From assembly GCF_002289565.1 (NCBI RefSeq), contig NZ_NTFY01000088.1, positions 1-58,107 on the forward strand: 58,107 bases of DNA, read 5' to 3'. Position 1 is the stretch's first letter. Every line of letters starts with the position of its first letter. The notes below the pieces were generated by a model that ran no database searches, was not told the origin of the DNA, and saw only the letters and a program-made list of their open reading frames with translations. Below, one piece after another: positions 51,357-58,107 of this stretch. This DNA is from Rhodopirellula sp. SM50 (lineage in GTDB: Bacteria; Planctomycetota; Planctomycetia; Pirellulales; Pirellulaceae). A program made the position numbers and the translations under genes.

Positions 51357-51854
51357 ATGAGTCTGGCAACCGCAATGGAACTTGAAACGCGTATCGACCT
51401 CCCTCTGTGCACGCGTGAACCGATGCTTAAGCTGTTGAATCAGCAGCTTGCCGACACGTTCGACCTGTTCTCGCAGGTCAAACAGGCCCACTGGAACGTG
51501 AAGGGCATGAAGTTCATGTCGTTGCATCTGCTATTCGACAAGCTCGCCGCCAACCTGCTTCGCTACGCGGACGACATCGCCGAGCGAGCGACCGCACTGG
51601 GTGGCCTGGCACAGGGAACCGCGCGAATGGCGGCCGAGAATTCCAACATAGAAGAACTTCCATTTGAGATGACCGATGGCAAGGCGTTTGTCGTCGCGAT
51701 GGCGGATCGCTTTGCTACGTATGGCGCGTCGTCTCGCGCAGCGATCAATCAAGCAGAGGATGTAAATGATGCCGTGACTGCCGACCTGTTCACGGAGATC
51801 ACGCGTGAAGTCAACAAGAGCCTGTACTTCCTCGAATCGCACCTTCAGGGATAA
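51357..51854 (+). CDS. dps: Dps-family ferritin-like DNA-protection protein
   Basis: 165 residues. The ferroxidase site pattern of Dps is intact: DLFSQVKQAHWNVKGMKFMS (His of AHWNVKG), HLLFDKLAANLLRYADDIAE (Asp, Glu) and ERATALGG. It forms dodecamers that oxidise ferrous iron with peroxide and shield DNA. ATGAGGAAAAACC precedes the start. Its short N-terminus has few Lys residues, so DNA binding is uncertain. Placed under a sigma-54-like promoter and divergent from the oxidoreductase-Usp unit. Confidence 0.93.
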   Translation: MSLATAMELETRIDLPLCTREPMLKLLNQQLADTFDLFSQVKQAHWNVKGMKFMSLHLLFDKLAANLLRYADDIAERATALGGLAQGTARMAAENSNIEELPFEMTDGKAFVVAMADRFATYGASSRAAINQAEDVNDAVTADLFTEITREVNKSLYFLESHLQG

Positions 51855-51884
51855 ATGGCTCGTCGATATCAATTGTGAGGCTCG

Positions 51885-51900
51885 TGGCATATCGTTTGCA
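51885..51900 (+). promoter_or_regulatory. Predicted sigma-54 promoter after dps
   Basis: TGGCATA-TCGT-TTGCA, matching the consensus closely. It is followed by a tiny frame at 51959 and the DUF488 gene. A single half-site GTCAAC lies 75 bp upstream inside dps. Confidence 0.55.
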
Positions 51901-51958
51901 GGATTGGCTTTGAAAACAACCGTTGCGTTGAATCACTGAAGAAAGGACGACGTCAAAA

Positions 51959-52042
51959 ATGCCTACGTTAGAAAAATCGGTCAAGGCGATGCGACAGCTT
52001 CTAATCAATCTTAAGATCAACGACGACAACATCCGCACTTAA
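51959..52042 (+). CDS. 27-residue miniprotein, tentative
   Basis: ATG 51959 opens MPTLEKSVKAMRQLLINLKI then NDDNIRT-stop, an amphipathic basic helix. GAAAGGACG precedes it at a slightly long distance, and a strong sigma-54-like site lies about 60 bp upstream. It could be a real small protein or merely a leader for DUF488. Not recognised. Confidence 0.35.
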   Translation: MPTLEKSVKAMRQLLINLKINDDNIRT

Positions 52043-52068
52043 GAGTTTTCAGGATACTGAGGAGCACG

Positions 52069-52437
52069 ATGAGTGGAAACTCGCGAGCAATTGCAATCGC
52101 CCGATCGTACGACTTGCCCGACGCCGATGGCCACTACCGCGTATTGGTCGATCGGCTTTGGCCTCGCGGGGTCACGAAGGATTCATTGCAACTGGATCGA
52201 TGGACGAAGGAGCTTGCGCCCAGCGACAAGTTGCGCCAATGGTTCGACCATGATCCCAATAAGTGGGCGGAGTTCCGTAAACGGTTTCTCCATGAGTTGT
52301 CACAGCACAAGGATTCAGCCTATGAACTACTCCGCGCGGCGGATGGTAAATCCATCCTGTTGATTTACGCGGCCAAAGACGAACAACACAACAACGCAGT
52401 TGTGCTGAAGGAATACCTCGAGAGGCTGCAGCCATGA
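52069..52437 (+). CDS. DUF488 family protein
   Basis: 122 residues, complete. YRVLVDRLWPRGVTKDSLQL, DRWTKELAPSDKLRQWFDHD and SILLIYAAKDEQHNNAVVLK are the conserved blocks of DUF488, whose role is unknown, with suggestions of a nucleic-acid or thiol function. The gene lies 26 bp after the miniprotein and 170 bp after a sigma-54-like promoter. Its stop overlaps a 20-codon frame (ATGA) that I do not regard as a gene. Confidence 0.88.
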   Translation: MSGNSRAIAIARSYDLPDADGHYRVLVDRLWPRGVTKDSLQLDRWTKELAPSDKLRQWFDHDPNKWAEFRKRFLHELSQHKDSAYELLRAADGKSILLIYAAKDEQHNNAVVLKEYLERLQP

Positions 52438-52442
52438 AGGAC

Positions 52443-52805
52443 CCAAGAACGATTTACGAGGTTCTGCGACCACTGAAAAGCTACGCTTTACGCAATTGAC
52501 GATGCTTGGTGTGTCCTTCAATACAATACGGACATTGCGTTACATGGGCGACCGCTACGGCGATCAGCTGCCTCGTCTTAGCCGACAATGAGGAAATTGT
52601 TTTTTAAGGGAGCAAGACCTGTGCCGCCCGTGTCAGATTGCAGTCCGAAAGATCGACGCAGTTTTTCCGTAGCCGCATGCCCAAGAAATGAGCGATTTGT
52701 TGGTGCCAGTTGAAACACTCGATGGGTTCCCCCACGGCGGACACAACTAGCCGAGCGCGTCCACTTGCGTTTCCGGCGTCAACTGGAGGCGACAACAGCA
52801 TTGTT
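52443..52805. other. Gene-free stretch with a possible antisense sigma-54 site
   Basis: No credible gene. At 52611-52626 the minus strand reads CGGCACA-GGTC-TTGCT, a good sigma-54-type match directed toward the 3' end of DUF488, with no gene on that strand. A partial dyad GTCAAC-TGGA-GGCGAC lies at about 52777, 150 bp upstream of it. Confidence 0.4.
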
Positions 52806-53510
52806 TGCGTACGCGGTCAAGCCGTTACCGCCGCTTCCGCTTGAACCGGCCACCTGGACAATGCGCCGTCGCCCAGAGATTGCGGTCGATGACTGCGACG
52901 GCACGACCTGCCACCGGTGCCCGATGAGCTTGGATTTGCTGGTCCATTTGCAGGTGTCCACAATGACGCATTGATCATGGCAGGCGGCGCAAACTTTGCC
53001 AAACCAGTTTGGGACCACGATAAACAATGGCATGACGAGATCTTCGTACTCGTCAAGAACGGCCTCGGAAAAGACAGCAACGCCTTTGAGTGGAAAGAGG
53101 GCGGCAAACAGATTCCCTGGTGGGCGGCCGGTTGCAGCATTTTTGCAACGATGCTGAGTTCGCTGACATTCACTGGCATTCCATCAAAATCGTTTGCGCA
53201 GGATTGGGTGTATTCAATCGGCAATCTGATGATTCCGGTGGTTGCTGTACTCGCGGTCTTTGTGGTAATGCCTTTTTACCGGAGGATCGATGCGACCAGT
53301 GCGTACGAGTACTTGGAAAAGCGATTCAGTCCTGGCGTGCGTTTGTTTGGTAGCGCCAGTTTCACGCTCTTTCACGTTTTCCGAATGGCCGTCGTGATGT
53401 CGTTAACTGATTTGGCGCTCGGGGTTGCCACGCCGCTAACCATCTATACGTTGCGTACGCCGGAACTCGCAGCCCGGCCCAAGACTGCCATTGGTCACTA
53501 CAATGATTAA
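52806..53510 (+). pseudogene. Kelch-sodium:solute symporter fusion, internally deleted and truncated
   Basis: The frame first reads PDELGFAGPFAGVHNDALIM then AGGANFAKPVWDHDKQWHDE, the first blade of a NanM-like mutarotase, and then jumps to GGKQIPWWAAGCSIFATMLS and FTGIPSKSFAQDWVYSIGNL, the first helices of an SSS symporter. Most of the propeller is missing. After about six helices (MAVVMSLTDLALG) homology stops and the frame ends with RPKTAIGHYND. Intact planctomycete relatives are over 800 residues. It lies directly before the AGE gene, which suits a lost sialic-acid or amino-sugar uptake system. Confidence 0.65.
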
Positions 53511-53585
53511 ACACGGTCGATCCCGGCTGAAGTGGGGTCGGATGCGTTTCTTCAACCGTTTCCGGAGTCTCGGGAGGCCATGTCG

Positions 53586-54761
53586 ATGGATGATATCCGC
53601 CGATCGAAATTGATTGCTACGTACCGCGACGGCTTGCTCGACGACACTTTGCCGTTTTGGACAAAGCACTGCGTCGATCGAGAGCATGGTGGTTTCATGA
53701 TGTCACTTGGCCGCGACGGCACGGTCATCGACACCGACAAGGGCGTTTGGCAACAGGGACGATTCACATGGCTGTTGGGAGAACTTTACAACAACATCGA
53801 ACAGCGGCCCGAGTGGCTTGAGTTGGCAAAACACGGTGCGAAATTCATCGACGACCACTGCTTTGATCCATGTGACGGCCGGATGTGGTTTCATGTCACT
53901 CGCGACGGGAAACCGATTCGTAAGCGACGCTACGCATTTACAGAGAGTTTTGCCGCGATCGCGTTCGGAGAGCTGGCCAAAGCGACGGGTGACCAGCGAT
54001 ACGCAGAAAGGGCGAAGCAAACATTCCAGCGATTCATCGAACACAACCTCGATACGCAAGGTGTCCACTCGAAATTCACGGATACACGTCCAAGTCGCGG
54101 AATCGGATTCCCGATGATTGCGATCGCAACGGCTCAGCAGCTCCGCGAGTCCATCGGACTGTGTGACGCCAACGAGTGGATCGACCGCAGCATTACCGAC
54201 ATCCGCCACTTTCATCTCAAAGAGGACATTCAATGTGTGATGGAGACGGTAAGTCCCAGCGGCGACATCATCGACCATTTTGAAGGTCGCATGATGAATC
54301 CGGGACATGCAATCGAAGGCGCTTGGTTCATCATGTTGGAAGGCAAGATACGGGGTGATGACGAACTGATTCGCACCGGCTGCCAGATGCTGGACTGGAT
54401 GTGGCAGCGCGGCTGGGACGAGCAGTACGGCGGCGTGCTCTACTTCGTCGACGTGAATGGCCTGCCGGTTCAAGAATACTGGCACGACATGAAATTTTGG
54501 TGGCCACAGAACGAAGCGATCATCGCCACGCTGCTTGCGTATCAGCTTACCTCCGATCCCAAGTACCGTGACTGGCACCGGATGATTCACGACTGGACCT
54601 ACTCGCACTTTCCCGACGGTGAGCACGGCGAATGGTTCGGCTATCTCCACCGCGACGGTTCCATCAGCTCGACATTGAAAGGCAATCTCTGGAAAGGCAC
54701 CTTCCACATGCCCCGTATGCAGCTCGTTTGTTGGCAACTGCTTGCCGAATCGTCAGTGTGA
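53586..54761 (+). CDS. N-acylglucosamine 2-epimerase (AGE) family protein
   Basis: About 391 residues in an (alpha/alpha)6 barrel. Landmarks are FWTKHCVDREHGGFMMSLGR, KGVWQQGRFTWLLGELYNNI, the His/Arg-bearing GRMMNPGHAIEGAWFIMLEG and WWPQNEAIIATLLAY. GGGAGG lies before two ATGs; 53586 has the better spacing. AGE enzymes interconvert N-acetylglucosamine and N-acetylmannosamine, or related sugars. The broken symporter immediately upstream suggests that the pathway once included uptake. Confidence 0.9.
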   Translation: MDDIRRSKLIATYRDGLLDDTLPFWTKHCVDREHGGFMMSLGRDGTVIDTDKGVWQQGRFTWLLGELYNNIEQRPEWLELAKHGAKFIDDHCFDPCDGRMWFHVTRDGKPIRKRRYAFTESFAAIAFGELAKATGDQRYAERAKQTFQRFIEHNLDTQGVHSKFTDTRPSRGIGFPMIAIATAQQLRESIGLCDANEWIDRSITDIRHFHLKEDIQCVMETVSPSGDIIDHFEGRMMNPGHAIEGAWFIMLEGKIRGDDELIRTGCQMLDWMWQRGWDEQYGGVLYFVDVNGLPVQEYWHDMKFWWPQNEAIIATLLAYQLTSDPKYRDWHRMIHDWTYSHFPDGEHGEWFGYLHRDGSISSTLKGNLWKGTFHMPRMQLVCWQLLAESSV

Positions 54762-54833
54762 CGGGAGTGATTGTTCCGAGTCCTACGTTGGAAAGGGTTG
54801 TCCGGCGATGTCGCTCCACTCAACCATCGGGCG

Positions 54834-55247
54834 TTACGCGGAAACGGCGTCGCGTTCGGGTTGGTAGATCACGTCGTCGATTCGCATGTTGCGTTTTCCG
54901 GCCGGGACCGCCCAGCGAACTCGATTTCCGACTCGGTCGCCAAAGATCGCGATGCCGATTGGTGCGAGGATCGATAGGCGGCCTTCGGCGATGTTCGCGT
55001 CTTCGGGATAGACCAACGTGTAGGTCTCCGTCGAGTCGGATTCCAAGTCCCTCAACTTGACGGTCGAGTTCATCGTCACCACATCGGGTGGCACCGACAC
55101 AGCATCGACAATCGTCGCGTGTTGCAGTTCACCGGCTAGTTCGCGAAAGGCCTTTGGGTCTACCATCGCGCCGAGCAATTCGTCCTTCAACAGTTCAACA
55201 AGATGACGAAAGTCTCGATGAGTCACAAGTTTTCTTGGGCACGCCAT
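54834..55247 (-). CDS. Rnk/GreA-C-like protein, copy 3
   Basis: 137 residues. VTMNSTVKLRDLESDSTETY, TLVYPEDANIAEGRLSILAP, IGIAIFGDRVGNRVRWAVP and IDDVIYQPERD reproduce the GreA C-terminal-like fold of Rnk. The N-terminal helical part (HLVELLKDELLGAMVDPKAF) is short. It resembles copy 2 at 31790 most. It follows the small membrane gene at 55299 by 51 bp and is probably read from the sigma-54-like promoter at 55644. Confidence 0.87.
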   Translation of the reverse strand: MACPRKLVTHRDFRHLVELLKDELLGAMVDPKAFRELAGELQHATIVDAVSVPPDVVTMNSTVKLRDLESDSTETYTLVYPEDANIAEGRLSILAPIGIAIFGDRVGNRVRWAVPAGKRNMRIDDVIYQPERDAVSA

Positions 55248-55298
55248 GATGAGAGATCCTGTTTCGGGGTGATGTCGAACTGAAAAGCCTCAAGGTTT

Positions 55299-55556
55299 TT
55301 AAAAAATGCAAAACAGCACCAGGATCACGGACAGTAAAATTATGAGGACCATCACCAACACGAGTTTGAAGGTGTTTCGCTCCTCGGCGTCGCGAGATGT
55401 TCTGTCGATCTCCGCGTCAGCACTTGCGGTTCGTGCACGGTTACTTACCGTCGAAACATTCCTGATTTTTCGCGGTACAAGGCGAACTCTTGATCGTGGC
55501 CTTCGCACGGTCTCGGAGCGGTCTAATTGTGACAATGATGTCTTCCACAGGAGCAT
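55299..55556 (-). CDS. Small basic membrane protein
   Basis: 85 residues from ATG 55556 (GGAGATATCCGCC ahead); the ATG at 55622 would leave almost no leader after the predicted promoter. A basic N-terminal half (ETVRRPRSRVRLVPRKIR) is followed by an acidic stretch and one C-terminal helix (TFKLVLVMVLIILLSVILVL). Tail-anchored appearance. No family recognised. Confidence 0.5.
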   Translation of the reverse strand: MLLWKTSLSQLDRSETVRRPRSRVRLVPRKIRNVSTVSNRARTASADAEIDRTSRDAEERNTFKLVLVMVLIILLSVILVLFCIF

Positions 55557-55643
55557 GGCGGATATCTCCGGGCGTGCTAAAACGGTTGAGGGACTCGGCG
55601 GGATCATGTACAGGATTGCCAATCGACTTTCACTACCTACACA

Positions 55644-55659
55644 TGCAACGATCGCGCCA
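55644..55659 (-). promoter_or_regulatory. Predicted sigma-54 promoter
   Basis: Minus strand reads TGGCGCG-ATCG-TTGCA, an excellent match, 75-80 bp from the dyad at 55732. Confidence 0.6.
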
Positions 55660-55731
55660 ACGAGGACGAGAGGGCGTTAAATGGCATGACGAGTCGATTT
55701 TGCGACAGATACGTCGCCGCCGATTTCACGT

Positions 55732-55747
55732 GACAACCCAGGTTGAC
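55732..55747. promoter_or_regulatory. Dyad GACAAC-CCAG-GTTGAC, predicted activator site
   Basis: Identical arms to the dyad at 18062 next to the histidine kinase. It lies between divergent sigma-54-like promoters at 55644 and 55889. Confidence 0.6.
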
Positions 55748-55888
55748 GTACCTGGTTTTCGCAAGCGAGCAGCCGATGAAGATTGATCGCTTGCTCGGAC
55801 GTATCTGCGATGACACGTAGCAGCCACTCTCCGAGACACCGCAATTGCAAGCTTCGGAGGGACTCGCCTACCCGATTACGCGGCTCGT

Positions 55889-55904
55889 TGGTCCGTCGTT
55901 TGCA
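55889..55904 (+). promoter_or_regulatory. Predicted sigma-54 promoter
   Basis: TGGTCCG-TCGT-TTGCA, an excellent match, about 105 bp before ATG 56009. Confidence 0.6.
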
Positions 55905-56008
55905 TTGGAGAAAGAGTTGGGGACCTGGGAGCGGGATTCACCGTGACATTTCAGCCTGATGATCGGATGGCCCTTCAGTCCTATTCCCAACATTTGAGGA
56001 GCATATCA

Positions 56009-56254
56009 ATGAACACCGACCGGATGTATGAACACGAGATCGACCGCTGGGAAAATGAAGGCGGAAGCTTCCAACACCGCGCGGCGGACAGCGTCAATCC
56101 AATTGTTTTTCAGTCTCCTTCAAGGGTTGAACGGGAGGATGACGGACAATTCGATCGAGCGATGTTTGGTGCAACCCCTAACAAGGCAAGCCGGGCCACT
56201 GTTCATTGTCAGCCCCAGTTTGTTTCGACGCCCCGCCCGCGAATGAACGTCTGA
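56009..56254 (+). CDS. Small hydrophilic protein of the predicted regulon
   Basis: 81 residues (MNTDRMYEHEIDRWENEGGS), acidic-polar, without cysteine-rich or membrane segments. TTGAGGAGC precedes the start. No family recognised. A near-consensus sigma-54-type promoter lies at 55889 and the dyad at 55732 is shared with the divergent membrane gene. Confidence 0.5.
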   Translation: MNTDRMYEHEIDRWENEGGSFQHRAADSVNPIVFQSPSRVEREDDGQFDRAMFGATPNKASRATVHCQPQFVSTPRPRMNV

Positions 56255-56834
56255 AATTCGCCCAGCAGTTGCTCATTCGCCCGAGTCGCATGCAGTATCT
56301 GTTTTCTTTTCAGAGCGAAACTCAACAGACACCCGACGGCCTCGCCGATTCCCGACTTGACCGACTCGACTTGAATAGCGAACGGTCGAGTGCAAGTCAG
56401 ATCCAATAGCCGGTCCGGCCGTGGCGGGGCCAGCTGCTGAAGCAATACTAATCTTGGCGAGTGAACTCGGAAATCTGTCGACCTTTGATCTCCGTCAATT
56501 CACGTAGACGTTTTGCCAGAGCCAGAACTGACCCTGCCGCACTACTTCCCTCCAGCCGCTGAAGTAGTTCATCCACACCCAAATCACGAACTGCAGCAAC
56601 AGCTGGATGTCTCTCGGCTGACCAAACGGGCCTTGGCGAAGTGGAAGCGGTACGAGGCGATGGCGATCACTTAATGCATCGCGCTTCCTGATCGTCCAGA
56701 TCGAATGACCGCGGGCAGAGACCGAAGTGCACGCCTGCACCTGAAACGCCGGTTGCCGTTTTTTGCAACCGGGATGGAAAAACAATTTGCAGCTTTTGTC
56801 GGGGAAGCTGCCACGGCATGGAGCAATTGTTCCG
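56255..56834. other. Stretch without a recognised gene
   Basis: Only short frames are present. One plus-strand frame (about 56500-56674: LPHYFPPAAEVVHPHPNHEL then QQQLDVSRLTKRALAKWKRY) has a natural composition but no start codon or family, and may be a remnant. No promoter match of the -24/-12 type was noticed. Confidence 0.4.
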
Positions 56835-57473
56835 CTACGACGTGCTGATCGCCTGCCCAAGCGTGTCAACGAAAACATCGGTCGGTTGCGCACCGGCCAA
56901 CGCGGTCTTTTGGTCGATGATAAAAAACGGGACTCCGTTGACTCCGTTACGTTGAGACATCTCTCTGGCGGTTGCGATTGCATCCATCCCATCATCGCTA
57001 TCCAGTGTGGCCTCGACAGCTGGCAGGGCCAAGCCGGCTTCGACAACTACGTCGATCAACGTCTGGCGATTGCCGATGTCCAAGGCATCGCTGAAGTAGG
57101 CCCGGAACAGCGCCTCGACGACGGCATCCTGACAGCCATGATGATCCGCCAGCCAAATCAACCGGTGGGCATCAAGGGTGTTCGGCGTTCGTTCAATTTG
57201 ATCAAAGGCAAAACGAATCCCCTCGGATTCTCCGACAGCGATGACACTGGCATCCAACTCGAGTGACCGCTCCCAACTGCCAAATTTGCGGGTCCGATAT
57301 TCCTTACGGCTGATGCCTTCTTTTGGCATCGTCGGATTGAGCTGGAAGGGATGCCAGCGGACCTGGACGTCATGCCGGCCATCGAGGGCGGCGATTGCCT
57401 TCTCAAGCCGTCGCTTGCCAATGTAGCACCAAGGGAAAATCACATCAGAGATCACATCAACGGCGAGGTTCAT
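56835..57473 (-). CDS. DsbA-family oxidoreductase, FrnE-like
   Basis: 212 residues. Thioredoxin-like start DVISDVIFPWCYIGKRRLEK, where a single Cys (PWCYIG) replaces the CxxC pair, then HPFQLNPTMPKEGISRKEYR, the long helical insert, NGVNGVPFFIIDQKTALAGA with the cis-Pro, and the final AQPTDVF. FrnE-like proteins are cytosolic disulfide isomerases or polyketide factors, in some species linked to oxidative stress. It overlaps nothing and follows the small gene at 57480 by 6 bp. Confidence 0.88.
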   Translation of the reverse strand: MNLAVDVISDVIFPWCYIGKRRLEKAIAALDGRHDVQVRWHPFQLNPTMPKEGISRKEYRTRKFGSWERSLELDASVIAVGESEGIRFAFDQIERTPNTLDAHRLIWLADHHGCQDAVVEALFRAYFSDALDIGNRQTLIDVVVEAGLALPAVEATLDSDDGMDAIATAREMSQRNGVNGVPFFIIDQKTALAGAQPTDVFVDTLGQAISTS

Positions 57474-57479
57474 GGCAAC

Positions 57480-57683
57480 TCAATACTGAGGAATCGGAGT
57501 GTCTGCGCTGTCAGACCAGAAGCTGACGCACCACTCGTCATGGTACTTGCTGAGCGAAAACCCCGCGGCTTTTACCTCTCCCTTGTTCTGACGCCACGCA
57601 TTCCAAAACTGCTCGGTCGGCGCCGCCTGACGCACATACGTCGTACCTCTTTGCGTTTTGACCAGTTGGGGTTCACTTGCCAC
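57480..57683 (-). CDS. Small protein, conserved-looking, unrecognised
   Basis: 67 residues from GTG 57683. The C-terminal part EQFWNAWRQNKGEVKAAGFS then LSKYHDEWCVSFWSD has the Trp-rich look of a folded small domain. It lies 6 bp upstream of the DsbA-like gene and is probably cotranscribed. Its start overlaps the divergent aldo/keto reductase frame by a few bases, so one of the two starts may be misplaced. Confidence 0.5.
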   Translation of the reverse strand: MASEPQLVKTQRGTTYVRQAAPTEQFWNAWRQNKGEVKAAGFSLSKYHDEWCVSFWSDSADTPIPQY

Positions 57684-58107
57684 GTTTCATCTACGGAACG
57701 GCGTGGAAGGAAGACGACACACAGCGGCTTATCGAGCTTGCCATTGAACAGGGGTTCCGGGGCATCGACACCGCCAATCAGCGACGGCATTACCATGAGG
57801 CGGCGGTCGGAAAGGCGATCGCCGCGTCAATTGGCAGGCGGTTGGTGGTCCGGGACGAACTTTTCCTGCAGTCCAAGTATACGTTTCAACGCGGCCAGGA
57901 CCATCGCCTGCCTTATGATTCCGAAGCGCCGATTCCGACTCAGGTCGAGCAGTCACTGGCCAGTTCGCTCAGACATCTCGGCACGGACCACCTGGATTCC
58001 TATCTGTTGCATGGATCTCAAAACACGGTTGGGCTGACTGCTGATGATTGGGCCGCATGGCATTCGATGGAAGCGATCCATGACAGTCGCCGCGCACGAA
58101 TCATTGG
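57677..58107 (+). CDS. Aldo/keto reductase, N-terminal part (cut by window end)
   Basis: The plus-strand frame reads RFIYGTAWKEDDTQRLIELA, IEQGFRGIDTANQRRHYHEA, ELFLQSKYTFQ and LDSYLLHGSQ. These hold the AKR catalytic residues: Asp in GIDTA, Tyr in RRHYHEAAVG, Lys in QSKYT and His in LLHG. The frame is open from a TGA at 57659; TTG 57677 is the only start codon before the first strand. NADPH-dependent carbonyl reduction is expected. The C-terminal half lies outside the window. Confidence 0.8.
   Translation, partial: MPRFIYGTAWKEDDTQRLIELAIEQGFRGIDTANQRRHYHEAAVGKAIAASIGRRLVVRDELFLQSKYTFQRGQDHRLPYDSEAPIPTQVEQSLASSLRHLGTDHLDSYLLHGSQNTVGLTADDWAAWHSMEAIHDSRRARII

Noticed and set aside
53703..54737. 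344-codon frame antisense to the AGE gene
   Set aside because: Long only because of the codon bias of the real gene; the plus strand has the epimerase motifs.
56495..57046. 183-codon minus frame overlapping the DsbA-like gene
   Set aside because: Overlaps the FrnE-like coding region in another frame and has no recognisable motif or start site.
1..58107. Search for tRNA, rRNA, CRISPR arrays, intact transposases and phage genes
   Set aside because: None was recognised by eye on either strand.

Overview
The window reads like a chromosome segment of a planctomycete close to Rhodopirellula or other Pirellulales. The grounds are two DUF1592/DUF1552 gene pairs, an ECF sigma factor of the Rhodopirellula/Verrucomicrobium type coupled to a FecR-like gene, sulfatase genes, and many universal stress protein (Usp) genes. 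There are no rRNA or tRNA genes, no CRISPR array and no intact insertion sequence.

Region 1 (1-13.7 kb) is housekeeping/accessory surface metabolism. A minus-strand operon runs sigma factor, FecR-like, DUF1592 cytochrome, DUF1552 and a broken sulfatase. A plus-strand ThiF (E1-like) gene with small companions follows, then a patatin and a second DUF1592/DUF1552 pair. Region 2 (13.9-14.5 kb) is a DUF559 gene framed by two inverted hairpin repeats that look like the ends of a small mobile unit. Region 3 (15-28.5 kb) holds a minus-strand hydrolase operon, a PAS histidine kinase with a sigma-54-dependent response regulator, an RND efflux operon with several damaged passengers, and a VOC/DoxX pair.

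Region 4 (28.9-56.3 kb) is a large stress island: seven Usp genes plus one fragment, three Rnk/GreA-C-like genes, catalase, Dps, an MDR oxidoreductase, DUF488, a MarC protein, a K+/H+ antiporter, a HAD-ATPase fusion and small membrane proteins. Between them lie remnants of aconitase, glutaminase (two copies), baeRF-type, P-type ATPase and symporter genes. The window ends with an AGE epimerase, a FrnE-like DsbA protein and a partial aldo/keto reductase.

The main new observation is regulatory. About fifteen intergenic sites match the sigma-54 -24/-12 promoter (GG-N10-GC, consensus TGGNNCG-N4-TTGCA). Most lie 60-150 bp from a dyad of the form GTCAAC-N4-GTTGAC, often in pairs 19-20 bp apart. They precede the Usp, catalase, Dps, MDR, MFS, HAD-ATPase and small membrane genes, several as divergent pairs. 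One dyad lies between the first target gene and the histidine kinase/NtrC-like pair, which makes that pair the obvious candidate regulator. All of this is read by eye and needs computational and experimental confirmation.
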